A program made the translations under genes and the position numbers. 64,000 nt of DNA from Owenia fusiformis (Eukaryota; Annelida; Polychaeta; Sabellida; Oweniidae): the NCBI GenBank assembly GCA_903813345.2, contig CAIIXF020000007.1:18277564-18341563 (forward strand). Reading direction: 5' to 3'. Shown one piece after another: positions 1 to 12,200 of the stretch. The notes below the pieces were generated by a model. That model was not told the DNA's origin. It saw nothing but the letters and a program-made list of their open reading frames with translations, and did no database searches. Each line of letters begins with the position of its first letter. The first letter of the stretch is position 1.

Positions 1-1386
1 TTTGACAAATCCAGGATATCAAATATAACTTACCAGAGGTGTGACACCCAGGAATGTATATCTGCTGGTTGCTAAGTACCGTAAGCTTCAAAGGTTTTCT
101 CTCTCCCTCCACAATTCTATAACACTCTCAACCAGAACTGTAGATCTGCAACACAAAGCTGAATTAGTATCCAAGTATATTGTATAATTGTGTGAATCAA
201 CACATGGACTTCCAACATGTTCCAAGAGAAGTCCAAAATCAACATTACCCCATAATGACCCATAAGGACCATAAGGATTTACAGATCCTAACAAAACATT
301 TCTTGTTTTAGATGACCAAACACAAACAAAACTCTAATTGTTCTGCATCAAGATTCATTAACTCTATATTTTCTGAAGAATACCTCCAATGTGTCTCACC
401 ATATGGAAGAGATGACAGCTAGAACAAGAGATGCAGTTGTGGTACAGCTAGATCCAAATACTAACTGACCAAAGGTCTCTTTGTTTTCTGAATTAAACTC
501 TAGATTATCCTTTAAGTAGGTCTTTAATCCTTATCTGATCCATAAAGGAAATCTTAAAGTGTAGTTTGAATATTATACATGCACTCATTTGCTCCTAACT
601 AAAATATCATACTAGACATATTAATTCCATGCTATTCCTCTCTACATTAATAAGAAAGAGAATGATTCTCTTGCTTTTCATAAAATCTCAAGAATTAACT
701 TTATATATCATCATGTTCCTTGCTAAATCCACTTTATTTCCCATTGATATGCATCGTATGCAGGGAACACCATGATATTTTATTTGCTATAAAGCCCATC
801 TAATGACATCTCTAGATTCTGTAAATGAATTTCTTAAACCAACACTCATCTGAATAAAACATGATATCAAAGGTGAAACAGAGTGGAAAATAGTGAAGCA
901 AGCAATTGATGATACCAAATAATACTTACTCTGAAAATATGTCTATGTATGTTAGACTATGTATTTGTCAATAAGATTAAAAAAAACATTTTGGAATGTA
1001 GCAAATATAAATCAGGTATAGGTATTACATATCCAATAAAATTTCATCCACAAAAAAATTCAAACACAAGAATATTAAACAATTTTAAAACTTGAAATAA
1101 ATGTGAAGAACAACCACAATGTTTCAATAAAACATAAAAGATGAGACATGAAAGCATCTGACACAAAAACACAAAACACACACATTGAATATGCCGATTT
1201 ATTTGTATTGACTGTTCTTACCTCTATTCAATGTAGCATCTAGTATTTTATTTACTTCATGTTTACACCTGAAACAAGGAGTAAATAATGACGGATTTAT
1301 TTTTATTTCTTGATCTCTACTGTGCCTCAGTGTCCAGTTCTCACAAAAGAAAATAAACCCCTGCTCAGCGTTCATTTGATCCTCCT
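1..1386. other. AT-rich stretch with no supported gene
   Basis: No reading frame here could be tied to a known protein. On the minus strand 88-294 is open for 68 codons, and a short segment ending near position 34 is followed by a good splice donor (GTAAGT on the minus strand). The 1221-1268 interval is also bounded by acceptor-like and donor-like bases. These could be exons of a minus-strand gene, but no consistent phase chain or recognisable domain emerged, so no gene is called. Confidence 0.4.
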
Positions 1387-2236
1387 CACCCTATGCAGAC
1401 AGAGCCTGTGGGAAATATTGGGTGCGGCGCAAATGAGCGGAGGGTGCGGAGCTAACGGTCATTTTTGAATTTAAAATTGGGATATTTCTGAAACTAAGCC
1501 GTTTTGGGACTTCAAATATACCAAGATATGTGTATTTGACACCAAATATCAATAAAATTGTGAAAATAGTAGTGCAATTCATTTTATAGCGACGCAGTAT
1601 GCCTTAAACATTTCCCAGACCTATATATTTTGAGACTATCCTTTTAATACTGCGTCCCCAGCATTCATAAAAAATGGTGTTCAAGATACACTACCCATGC
1701 AAATTATTTTTGCATCTTGGAAGCCAGGCAGTATCTGTGTGATTTTATAAAAATTCGGAAATGTTCCTCAGATATGAGCCCCTCTAAATATTGGGTGCGG
1801 AGCTACGTTTATGGAGCTGCTCCGCACCCAATATTTAGAGGGGGCTCATATCTGAAGAACATTTCCGAATTTTTATAAAATCACACAGATACTGCCTGGC
1901 TTCCAAGATGCAAAAATAATTTGTATAGATAGTGCAACTTGAACACCATTTTTTATGAATGCTGGGGACTCAGTATTAAAAGGATGATTTCAAAATATAT
2001 AGGTCTGGGAAAGGTTTAAGGCACACTGCGTCGCTATAGAATGAATTGCGCTACTATTTTCACAATTGTATTGATATTTGGTGTCAAATACACATATCTT
2101 GGTATATTTGAAGTCCCAAAACGGCTTAGTTTCAGAAATATCCCAAATTTAAATTCAAAAATAACCGTTAGCTCCGCACCCTCCGCTCATTTGCTCCGCA
2201 CCCAATATTTCCCACAGGCTCTGTCTGCATAGGGTG
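1387..2236. mobile_element. 850-bp foldback (near-perfect inverted repeat) transposon with 5-bp target duplication
   Basis: The left half (1387 to about 1810) is repeated in inverted orientation by the right half (about 1811 to 2236) with few mismatches, so the whole element folds on itself. It begins CACCCTATGCAG and ends CTGCATAGGGTG. CTCCT lies directly outside both ends (1382-1386 and 2237-2241), which is the expected target-site duplication. The mirrored 63-codon frames in the two arms are the same sequence read twice and are not evidence of a protein. No transposase is encoded, so it must be mobilised in trans. The superfamily is unknown; a 5-bp duplication with CAC/GTG ends is reminiscent of Transib-like elements, but that is only a suggestion. 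Confidence 0.85.
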
Positions 2237-4918
2237 CTCCTGTAAATCAAATATTCCCAAGGCCACCCTTCTTTGTAGAGATAGAGGGTAATCATCAAGG
2301 AAACAGGAAATGAATCTTCCATGTTTTAAATCATCCTTTCATGACTTAAATTGTTCTGTCATTATTTTACAATTCTCTCTTGTTTTAATGATCACTTCAT
2401 TTGTTAATATGTTTTTAAACATTTATAATGCTTTTTACCTGTTTTTATGATTCTCCCACATTTAAATAGTGAAATGGTGAATCAAATGACAAAGTGACAT
2501 TTTAAGAAAGAGTCCAATTATACAGAAAATAATCGATTAAAAAACTGAACTCCGGCTTCATGTTTTATCTAAGAGAAAAATAAAATACATAAAAATAATC
2601 TGAATATATGAGATGAGAATAATCATCTGAGTTGGAATTTACACCAGAAACTCATATTAATCAGGCCCATTGTTCAATAATGTATTTGTAAAGGGGGTAA
2701 GCATATAATATCTCCAAACATTTGCTGAAGTTTGGGTTTGGGTGAGCAATTATATTTACTATTTTTATCCAATCCCAGACCATTTAAAAATATACTATGG
2801 ACATTTCAGAGGGTGGACAATGGCAATGCCAGTTGTTTATGATATCTGTATGTCAAAACCCTCTTTTCAAAATACACTCATCAGTTCATCAAACTATCAA
2901 ATGAACATAAAAGCAAAAAGTAAACCCATCACATACTGCATTGACCCCTCATTCAGTTTTTCTTTGACCCATATAAATGCCCCAAGACAAAATCATATGC
3001 TGCACTGTATCAGTGTATTGTATTCAATATGTACCTTTTAATTATCAGTTCAATGACAGTCTTGGTGAAACCTCTGAACAATGTATGGGATGCATCTGAT
3101 ATTTGTAATCAGATATAGTCTAAAATGGTTGAGTATCAGAAAAGCAGATTTGAAGTTTCCATAGAAAAAATATATACTTATAATGCTTTAAGATGTGTCT
3201 TACTTCATCAAAATCAGTCATGAAATACAAATTCCACTTGATCAATTGTCACATAAAAAGCAGTTCTAGAATTAAAAAAAGAATGTGAATTTTCATCTTA
3301 CCTGAAAACTGTTGATGCATTCAGTCAACTGTATGCCCCACAGATTATGTCCAATATATTGCTTTGCTACATGTAAAATCCTACAGTTACTAAACTACTA
3401 CTTCAGTTCACCCTTTGCACAACAAATGTTATTCTTATATTTACCTCTGACAATGTTACATTGAAAGGTTTCAATAGATTCAGATTCTCAAGTATCTATT
3501 TTATAAATTGTTCCTCACAACAATATGACAAGTTGGAATTGACTGTATCAAAATTGCACCTACTTGAAACCACCTCTCTTATGTTGTTGAAATAATTCTT
3601 TAATGCTTTGATTCTCCTATGTTACTTATGCTTAAAATATGGCTTAAAATAAGTCTCATTTTCTCTCAAAAAGTACAAGTATTAAGCAGGTACAGTATGT
3701 ATATAGATATAGGTAATCACTTTCCATGCAATTACTGAGGTCGCAAGCTTTTCCACCTTTGTAGTGTTATCTGCAGATTATAACAAAATCATGGCATCAG
3801 TCTTCAATGTGCTGAAGTTTCTCATATACAACTGATAGTTTCATGCCTCTACCATTGATCTATATGTTTCACAAATATTCCATATTTGTAATTATTAAAC
3901 AAAACCTAAACCTATTCAAGGCATCTATTACATAATCTGAAATAACCAATATGGAGTTTAAAACTTGTTCCAATTTGATTTACTGCTAAACAGACCTGAC
4001 AATATTTGATCTCTCTCCTCACAATACAAATGCAAACAATACTTCAGAATCAATGGTTCCAGCAGGCTTGTTAAAAGCTTTCAGACAATCTTAAATCCTA
4101 TCTTTAATTCCACTCACTGCAATTGAGGACCGCTTTAGCTGTAAATACTTACTTTTGACAAAGCACAATAAATTATACAAACGTTATAAACAATTAGCTT
4201 TCATTGCACAATTACATTTTGGTTTAATTAAAACAAACAACATATACTGAAAATCCCAAATTAATTTAAAGCTAATGGTAATCCTGAATTAGTTCGGCTT
4301 TTCAATAGAATTGCTTTGTCTTAATTCTTTAAATTACATAAACAGTTTTTCCAGTTGTATTATGAAATCACAAGATGCCATAGAAAATGTTAAATATTTG
4401 AAAATGTTAAATTACAAGTGTAATTGCATGAAAATCTGGAAATTTGGAAAATTTGGAATATCTGTTGCAAAAATATAAAAAAATAATTTGTTAATGATAA
4501 AATTCAAACTTTGCATAAAGCCTTAGAGGATAACATGCTACATATTAAAGTTATGGAACAATGTATGTAGATACCTTGATAGATTATTAAATGATATTTT
4601 ATCAAACTGTAAACAGTTATTATAGTTCAGGCTTCTGTATTCTTAAGATAGGGACTAGGTAGACGTTTGATAATACTATTACACAACACCTGAGATAGCA
4701 CTGTGTGCAAAATTAATCAAAACATTGTTTCCCTCAAGAAATTACATGAAAAATAAATTAATAGACAACACTACCAATTATCTAAAATTTGAACCATTTG
4801 GCACAATTATTATCTACTTTGAAACAATGATTCAAATGTCCAGATATGTGTAAACCTCCAATGCATTATATAAGAATGATACTATAAATATGTATAAAAC
4901 ATGCAACAATTGCAATAA
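2237..4918. other. AT-rich non-coding stretch
   Basis: No gene, RNA or clear repeat boundary is seen. The 99-codon plus-strand frame at 2742-3041 has no recognisable domain and ordinary AT-rich composition. Exon-like minus-strand pieces near 3302-3378 and 3445-3500 have splice-like edges but their phases are incompatible with each other. Confidence 0.4.
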
Positions 4919-5348
4919 CCCAGATGCGAGTAGAAATAATCTTGATTTACGTCATTAAAAATTCAAAACTCAGTCAAAGTAATATCATATTTAAAATCTA
5001 CATGTAAAATTACATCTAGAAATGTGGTTTTAAAAAGTGTTTATCAACTTTGAAAAATTAATTTTCTTTGAAAATGTGACTTCTAGCTCGGGGAGATTCC
5101 CCATAGACCCCATGCTATAAAATCACAAAAAATGAAATATCTTTTCTTTTAGTGGACAGATAATATTTTGCTTTACTGGACATATTTTCATTAGTATAAG
5201 TATCAGACACATAAGGGTTATATTAAAATTAAGCCACTTAAATTGATAATATTCAAGTTTAAGGGAACTTTCTTATATACCTGCCATGTTAATTGACCCG
5301 AATCAGCCAGCTGGTGGTGAAACTGGTAACTACCTACTCGCATTTGGG
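4919..5348. mobile_element. TAA-flanked MITE, copy A (second copy at 38390-38812)
   Basis: A 430-bp segment is repeated at 38390-38812 in the same orientation with only scattered differences. The ends form a terminal inverted repeat: CCCAGATGCGAGTAG at the left, CTACTCGCATTTGGG at the right. Both copies are flanked on each side by TAA. A 3-bp TAA duplication is what PIF/Harbinger transposases produce, so a non-autonomous Harbinger-type element is likely. No protein is encoded. The two copies define the element boundaries to the base. Confidence 0.85.
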
Positions 5349-5837
5349 TAATTGTCCTTTGTTACAAGGTGAATATCATATAATCCAAAAAGTTAAAACT
5401 AAGACCCCCTTGAAGATTTATCCATATCTGTGATAATAGGATATGTCTACATGTGTAATAAGCCACTGATACAATTATCGAAACAATTATTCTTATAGCC
5501 TTCATGAGAACTCTATTTCAAGAAATTCTTTGATCTCGAACATTTAAACTCCTATTAAACTAAAGCTACATATGCAATTTTTAAAATCTTATCAGCATAA
5601 AAAATATATAAAAAATATCACCACAAAAATATGTAATATCACAGCCTTGAGAAGGATAAACTTATGAGAGTCATGACAAATATTTATACTAGTCATGCTT
5701 ATTTTCCTCTATTTCCCTCTATAATATTTTATGAATTAGATCAGAATTAGAACAAGGCTCACACCATCAAATAGGCAGACACGTATGAACCAGGAAAACT
5801 GTTCTCCTATTATGTTTACAAATTTCAAGAACAAGAA
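5349..5837. other. Non-coding stretch without recognised content
   Basis: AT-rich sequence between the MITE and the 145-bp tandem repeat. Nothing supportable is seen on either strand. Confidence 0.4.
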
Positions 5838-6390
5838 AACAAGATGGCCACCCAAAAGTTAATCAGCTGTAGTACTTGATATCCTCTATCATTTGTGTAA
5901 ATTTGAAGGAAATCCGATGAGCGGTTTTCCTGAAATGGCGATGACAAGATTTTTCGAAAAACCTTCAAAATGGCCACCAGAAAACAAGATGGCCGCCCAA
6001 AAGTTAATCAGCTCTAGTACTTGATATCCTCTATCATGTGTGTAAATTTGAAGGAAATCCGATGAGCGGATTTTCTTAAATGGCGATGACAAGATTTTTC
6101 GAAAAATCTTCAAAATGGCTGCCAGAAAACAAGATGGCCGCCCAAAAGTTAATCAGCTCTAGTACTTGATATCCTCTATCATTTGTGTAAATTTGAAGGA
6201 AATCCGATGAGCGGATTTTCTGAAATGGCGATGACAAGATTTTTCGAAAAATCTTCAAAATGGCTGCCAGAAAACAAGATGGCCGCCCAAAAGTTAATCA
6301 GCTCTAGTACTTGATATCCTCTATCATCTCTGCGAATTTGGAGAAAATCTGATGAGCAGTTTTCCTTAAACGGCGATGATAAAAACTGGC
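5838..6390. repeat. Tandem repeat, about 145-bp unit, nearly 4 copies
   Basis: Units begin at about 5838, 5983, 6128 and 6273, each starting AACAAGATGGCC. They contain AAGTTAATCAGCTCTAGTACTTG-type blocks and end in CTTCAAAATGGC. Adjacent copies differ at a few positions; the last is shorter and more diverged. The 60- and 74-codon minus-strand frames inside are consequences of repetition. Confidence 0.85.
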
Positions 6391-6617
6391 ATATCTACAC
6401 AAGTTAAAAGTGTTTACTATACTAAATCCCTTGGATAGTCCATAGAGAACAAGACTTAATGGGTACTAATCTTTTGGGCTAACAAAACTGATCCAAGGCT
6501 TGCTAAATAGGTATATGTCTCAAAATTCATCCATACCTCTAGAAAATCTCAAACTCTATAATGGCAATGCCAAGGCATGGCAAATCCCATCGAACTGTTA
6601 TAGTTTGTCATTCTTCT

Positions 6618-7225
6618 TCATAATATCAAACATAGGCCAAGGGAAAAGTAATAGTAAGCTGTATATAGAAGAGACAGGTTCACAAGTAAGATTGAAAATT
6701 TTTCAAATTTTTTTAGTCTTGGCACTAGTTCTCCTTACTGGTATCAAATTGTATTCCCAAATCTCTCCAAAATCTTCTTCAAAGTGTTTTTCAAACTTAT
6801 ATCATTGTTTTTTTCAAATCTTTATCTAAAAACTGCATATAATACTGCATATAAAACAACAACTATGGATATCTGCAATTGCCTGGCAAGCTGAAACTGA
6901 TTGTCACTGGTGGAGGTCAGGGAGGTCAGCAGTGACCAATCAGATCACTTGTTTACTAATGAACTTGCCAAGCAATTGCAGGTTTTCAGAAATTCTCTCT
7001 TTTAGACAGCATTATTCACTCTATATCGTCTGACCGAGTTTCAATCTTAGGTAAGAGCTACAAACTATCAATTTTCTATCAACTCCCCATGGCTTTTTGA
7101 AAATAATACACTAAATATTGTTGAAATCTCCATCTTAACAAGTGGTCTAAGTCAGAGTTGTTCACCTGTCTCTTCTATATACGGCTTACTATTACTTTAC
7201 CCTTGGCCTATGATATCAAAGCTTC
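6618..7225. repeat. Interrupted inverted repeat (degenerate foldback)
   Basis: A block around 6618-6685 (ATATCAAACATAGGCCAAGG) returns inverted at about 7163-7225 (ACCCTTGGCCTATGATATCA). A second nested pair, CTGCAATTGCCTGGCAAG near 6874 and CTTGCCAAGCAATTGCAG near 6966, marks the centre. The arms have diverged and contain unpaired segments, so this looks like an old foldback element. No protein is encoded. Confidence 0.6.
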
Positions 7226-7332
7226 TAAGTTCAGATAAAATATCAGCAAAATTCCTCCAATCATTTTCAAGTTATGGCATTAATGTAAAAGCCCATGTAC
7301 AGAAATGACTGACATTTTCAAAGTTTACCATA

Positions 7333-8068
7333 AAAAGACCATGTGTAGTATAGCAAGTGATTTTAGACGGTCATATATTTTACCATGAGTACTTTCTGGG
7401 CATAAATACAGTGGTTTTTATTAAAACAATATGTTTTCTTTCTTGAAGTGAAGTACCCAAATGATAAAAATATCAATCGAACAATTTGAAAAATTATGAA
7501 TAGGGACCCCATGTCAACATTTTTTTCAAAATATTGAACATACATGTATTTACTCAAAAGAGGATCTCCCTTTATTGATTTTTATTCCATGAAAAGATTA
7601 TTCAACAAGGGGTCTAAAACATCTTCAAAAATATAATTGTATTGAAAGTCTAGTTTTGAAGATATCAATTTTCGATGACCAAAATGATGCTGAAAACAAT
7701 GGATAGCATGAGTTTTCCCTATAGTAAAATAACATGGGATATGCGGTTTTTAACTTTAACGCATTTCAATACGCATCCCCTTTTCAGAAATTGTTCATAT
7801 TGTGTAGAAGAAACTTTTGATGTTTAAATTGGGAAAAGCAAGATCCTCTTTTTAGAAAATAAGCCTAACATTTTTTAAATTGTGCCAGGGTGGGGCCCTA
7901 ATCCATAATTTTTCAGAGAGTTGGATTGATATTTTACTATCATGGGGACTTCACTTGAAAGAAAACATATTGTTTTAATAAAAACTATTGTTTTTATGGC
8001 CAGAAAGTACTCATGGTGAAAGATATGACTGTCTAAAATCACTTGCCAAACTGCACATGGACCTTTTT
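7333..8068. mobile_element. Foldback element, about 740 bp
   Basis: The left arm (about 7333-7540; includes CATGAGTACTTTCTGG) returns inverted in the right arm (about 7880-8068; includes CCAGAAAGTACTCATGG), with blocks of 15-25 matching bases over roughly 190 bp. The middle also shows weaker pairing. No transposase and no certain target duplication are seen, so the ends are approximate. Confidence 0.65.
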
Positions 8069-9244
8069 CGAATGAATTGGATTTTGAACTAAATCAATAC
8101 TACATAAATAAAGAACTAGTATATTCATTTGACAACAAGTGCACAGAGGGCGCTACTGATTAACACATGTTATCATGGTGATATACTTTCCTGATATATG
8201 AAACATTCATATGCATCCCCCATATGCATTCATATTTTCAATTTACAATAAGCCCTTGATCAAAAAAAACATTTAAGCTACAGATGCAGCACTCCAGAAA
8301 AGCATATCCATATTTTCTGTTATATCGGGAAACTAAGATTTATATACACTAGTGGGGTGTGAATGCATTTTAGGATATACACAATGAATTTGACACAACA
8401 ATCTTACAGTGATTTAGTCATGCCCAAATCGGGTCTAGATCAAAACCTTAAAAATCTATAAAGAGATACTGGTATATGCTGATCACGATCTTATAATTTG
8501 TAATTTGGTTAAAAATTAAAATGCTAGAAGCTTGCAACTTGTACATGTTATAATAAAAATTGACCAAACTGGTTCAACATCATCAAAGGAACTGATTGGC
8601 GAAAATCTTGACAAACATTTATTCAGCCAGAAATTCAAATTGCAATCAGAAAGATCAAAGATCAATCAAGTATTAACATGAGTTCAAAGGAGAAAAAAAG
8701 GTTTGATAGCCCATGGTATTACATGGTGATCTAGGACTATAAGAAAGAAAAATATTTGATGATTATATTTCAAATTGTGATGCTGCATATTGAAATATTT
8801 GCGATGTACATTTACAATCAATTTTTCATTTGAAAATTATGAATATAATATTGTAAATGCATACTTTGTAGGTAATCTCAATTCTGAATAGGTTTCATTT
8901 TCACAAAATAAAGGCCTACTCTTGCACAGGCTTTGAATTTCATATAGCACACATCTCACAGTATTTTTGATACGAATATGTTCCAACAAAGCTTTTTTAA
9001 GGTATAAATCAAATTAAAATGCAGAAATTGGTAAAATTGTTAAAAAGTAATATATTTCCATTGATACAAAAATGAACACACACCACTTCCATATATGTCC
9101 ATCTGGTAGTTCAGCTTAGGTCAAATTTTGTCTGATACAATTGAAGAATGCATCCCTTGAAACTCTCATTGTATGCCTTGGTAATTCTATTCCATTCCAC
9201 TCTGTTTTGCTTAAACCAATGCTATGTTATATTCAATGAATCCA
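8069..9244. other. Region downstream of KTI12, probably its 3' UTR then intergenic
   Basis: Sequence downstream of the KTI12 stop codon on the minus strand. A reverse-complement AATAAA hexamer near 8615-8622 could be the polyadenylation signal. No further exon or RNA gene is seen. Confidence 0.35.
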
Positions 9245-12200
9245 TTATGTAATGCTATTGTTCAGATACTGCACAAACATATTTGATAGTTTTGAGATGT
9301 CTGAAGTTGGGTGCATTTTTGTAAACTTGATGAACTGTCTCTTATGTCTTTGAAGCTCTGCTAAGGATATGTGGCGCAGAATACGAACCTAAAAATCACA
9401 AGATAGACATATTTCAGAAAAAACTACTGGTAACTAAAAATATGTTTTCCTCTACATCTCAAGTAGGGTTGACAGGGAACAATGCAAAGACATGACAACT
9501 CAGGCAAATACCCAAGACATTTTCAGGAACACTTTTAAAATGCTGCATTTCATAAATTTAGAGGTAAATCAAAGTTCAATGAATCAAAAGAAAGTTTGAA
9601 TTCAGAAAGCAAATTCCAAATTTCATCTCATTTCATTTATCCCTGACCATATTCATAATACCTAGTCAAATACTAGACAACAGCAACGCCAAAGAGTAGC
9701 AAATCCCATCGAACAGCAATGGGTAGCATTTTTACAAACAAAGTTTATAGCAAAAATGGCAGCCATTTTTCAAAATGCCACCTTCTACCACAAGTGTCAT
9801 TAGACAGTGTGCCATGCTTATATTATTCACATACCAAATATTAACAGAATCGCTCCACTACTTTTCAAGTTATAGTAAAATAGGATAAAATAGTGGTCAT
9901 CTTCGTTCGATGGGATAATAATGAATCTGACACAGACTGATTGCATTATGATTTCATCAATCATCATGTTGTATATTAATTATATCAGAATTCAATTACA
10001 CTGTATACAGGATCTAGCTGTATTTAAATGTTAAACATGGAATAATAGTTGATGTTTTTGTCAGATTACAAACCTTCTCATCAGCCCCAGGAACTGTTAT
10101 TGCATCTCCAACTATTCCTGTCTTCTGTGAGTCAATGATCACCTGAAAAAAAAACAATTGTTTTCATCAATTTATTTTGGGTTGTTGAGTACTTCCAAGT
10201 TAATATAGGACCATTCTGATAATCATATTATCTTTCTGTTTCACCTGAAACATCTCAGGGCTGAGAAGAAATGAGATGTCATGGTTTATCATGATGATAT
10301 AGGACTGAGACTTGAGCTACCTGTAATTTAACTTTTACAGAAATGATACTTACACTAACTGTAGCTTGAGTTATTCTATCTAACTCATACAGGAAATCTG
10401 TGGAGGAGAGGGGTTGCTAAAAAATAAAATCACCAACTTTTTAAAGCAGCTGCACATACATGTACCCTACTTACTATAATATGAGCTATACTGTTGAAAA
10501 TATATGAGATGTCTCAGTATTGGTTTTAAAAAGGAAATTGCACATTCTATTCTTGAGTCAAAATTTATTATATATTAGAAACATCATAATACATGTTTTT
10601 TCCAACCAAATATAAATCAAATCAGTCTTGTGCATATGAGTTCTTCCTTTAACAAATGATGGGTTTTACTATTAGTATTTCCCAACTAAATTATGTTCAT
10701 CATTGTGATGCGATTAGCAAAATGTGGATTGCATTATTGTGATGCAATTAGCAAAATGTGGATTGCCCTTAATACGTATCGTCTTACTGACTGAGTAGAC
10801 ATATTCTGAGATGGTGCCTTCCTCTGAAAGATGGCATCGCATATCTGTTGGCATGGTAACTCATCATCATATTGTATTGTAAAAAGTGGAGAATCCCAAC
10901 GATTTCTGGAATCTGGGGGCTCCATCCTCATCATCAATGCATCTAAGCTACAAAAGAAAATAACACTATTGTATACTATTTAATATTTTGAAAGTAAGTA
11001 CATTGATCTCCCCAGGATTTTGTCTCAGGTGGGTGCAAAATTTTCGTTTTCACAATTCAGACCAAAATTGGTCAAAATATGCCAATTTTTCATGATTTTT
11101 CTCATTTTCAAGTGGGTGCAAATGGATTTTCAGGTGGGTGCAAGCCTATTTTCAAAATCTCAGGTGGGTGCTGCGCCCACTTGCTTTAATGCTGGGGAGA
11201 TCACTGAAGTATATTTTAAGAGCCACATATCCTACAAGATAGTGACTTGATGAAGTAGGATATATGAATCAAGCTGGTAAGAAGAAATTCATGTTAAAGC
11301 TAAAATATAATATTTTGCATAAATGATTGCCATTTAAAATTGAGTGACATGGCAAAAATTTTATATCTAAGATATCAGCCTATAAAATTTTAAAATTTTA
11401 GTGTCATTTTGACAGTATTTTACAATTTTTACTAGAGCTGAGAACAGAGCAATGCACTGAGTCTAGGGCTTAAATCTTAAAGTATTAATGTTTATACATA
11501 CACATCCTGAGTATACTGTTCCTGCTGTGGTCTACCACTGTTCCACTTTGTAGCATTCTCTTTAGAGACATCACAGTAAATCTATAAATCATGTGTTATA
11601 TGAACAATTAAGAGACATTGCAGTAAATCTAAAAAAAACTATGTGTGATATATACAGGGTCAGCCAAAAAAGGTAACCCAAACCCAAATGTACATAACTC
11701 AGTCATTTATTTTTATTTTTTGCAAATCCATACTCATCTATATATCTCTTGTTTCAAACTCCCTGCATGATGCTTCTAGTTAGTGCAGACTACAATTATC
11801 TTCGACAGAGCCCCTAGAATAACTAGCATGTTTTGGCATTAGGAGCACCTTTTGTAAAATGACCATATATGGTGACCATTGGGAACAGACTGATGAGACT
11901 TAGTAGAGTGAACGAACATTGCACAAGGTTCAATTGTATCAAATTTGATGACTGAGTTATTAACATTTATTTGGGTTCCCTTTTTTGGTTCACCCTGGAT
12001 AAACATACATAAGTGTACATAGAAGTGTACATAAAACCTGTGTATATTGAACATTTTTTGCCAAGAAAGATGTTCAGTGTTGGCAGGTGTTCACTACAGA
12101 GAGGTTAATTTTAATTTATACAGAAGTCAGTAGTAGAGTATGTGATGAGGAATGGTGTCCACTAGAGACATGTGTTTTCTAGAGAGAGGTGTTCACTAGG

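Noticed and set aside
88-294. 68-codon minus-strand frame plus a following exon-like piece ending at about position 34 with a good donor
   Set aside because: The residue content looks plausible for coding, but no frame continues into the next candidate exon without a stop, and no family was recognised.
1391-2232. Two nearly identical 63-residue proteins on opposite strands
   Set aside because: They are the two arms of one foldback element read in mirror orientation, not a gene family.
3302-3500. Two exon-like minus-strand segments with acceptor and donor-like edges
   Set aside because: Their reading frames and phases are mutually incompatible and no homology was recognised; splice-like edges are common in AT-rich DNA.
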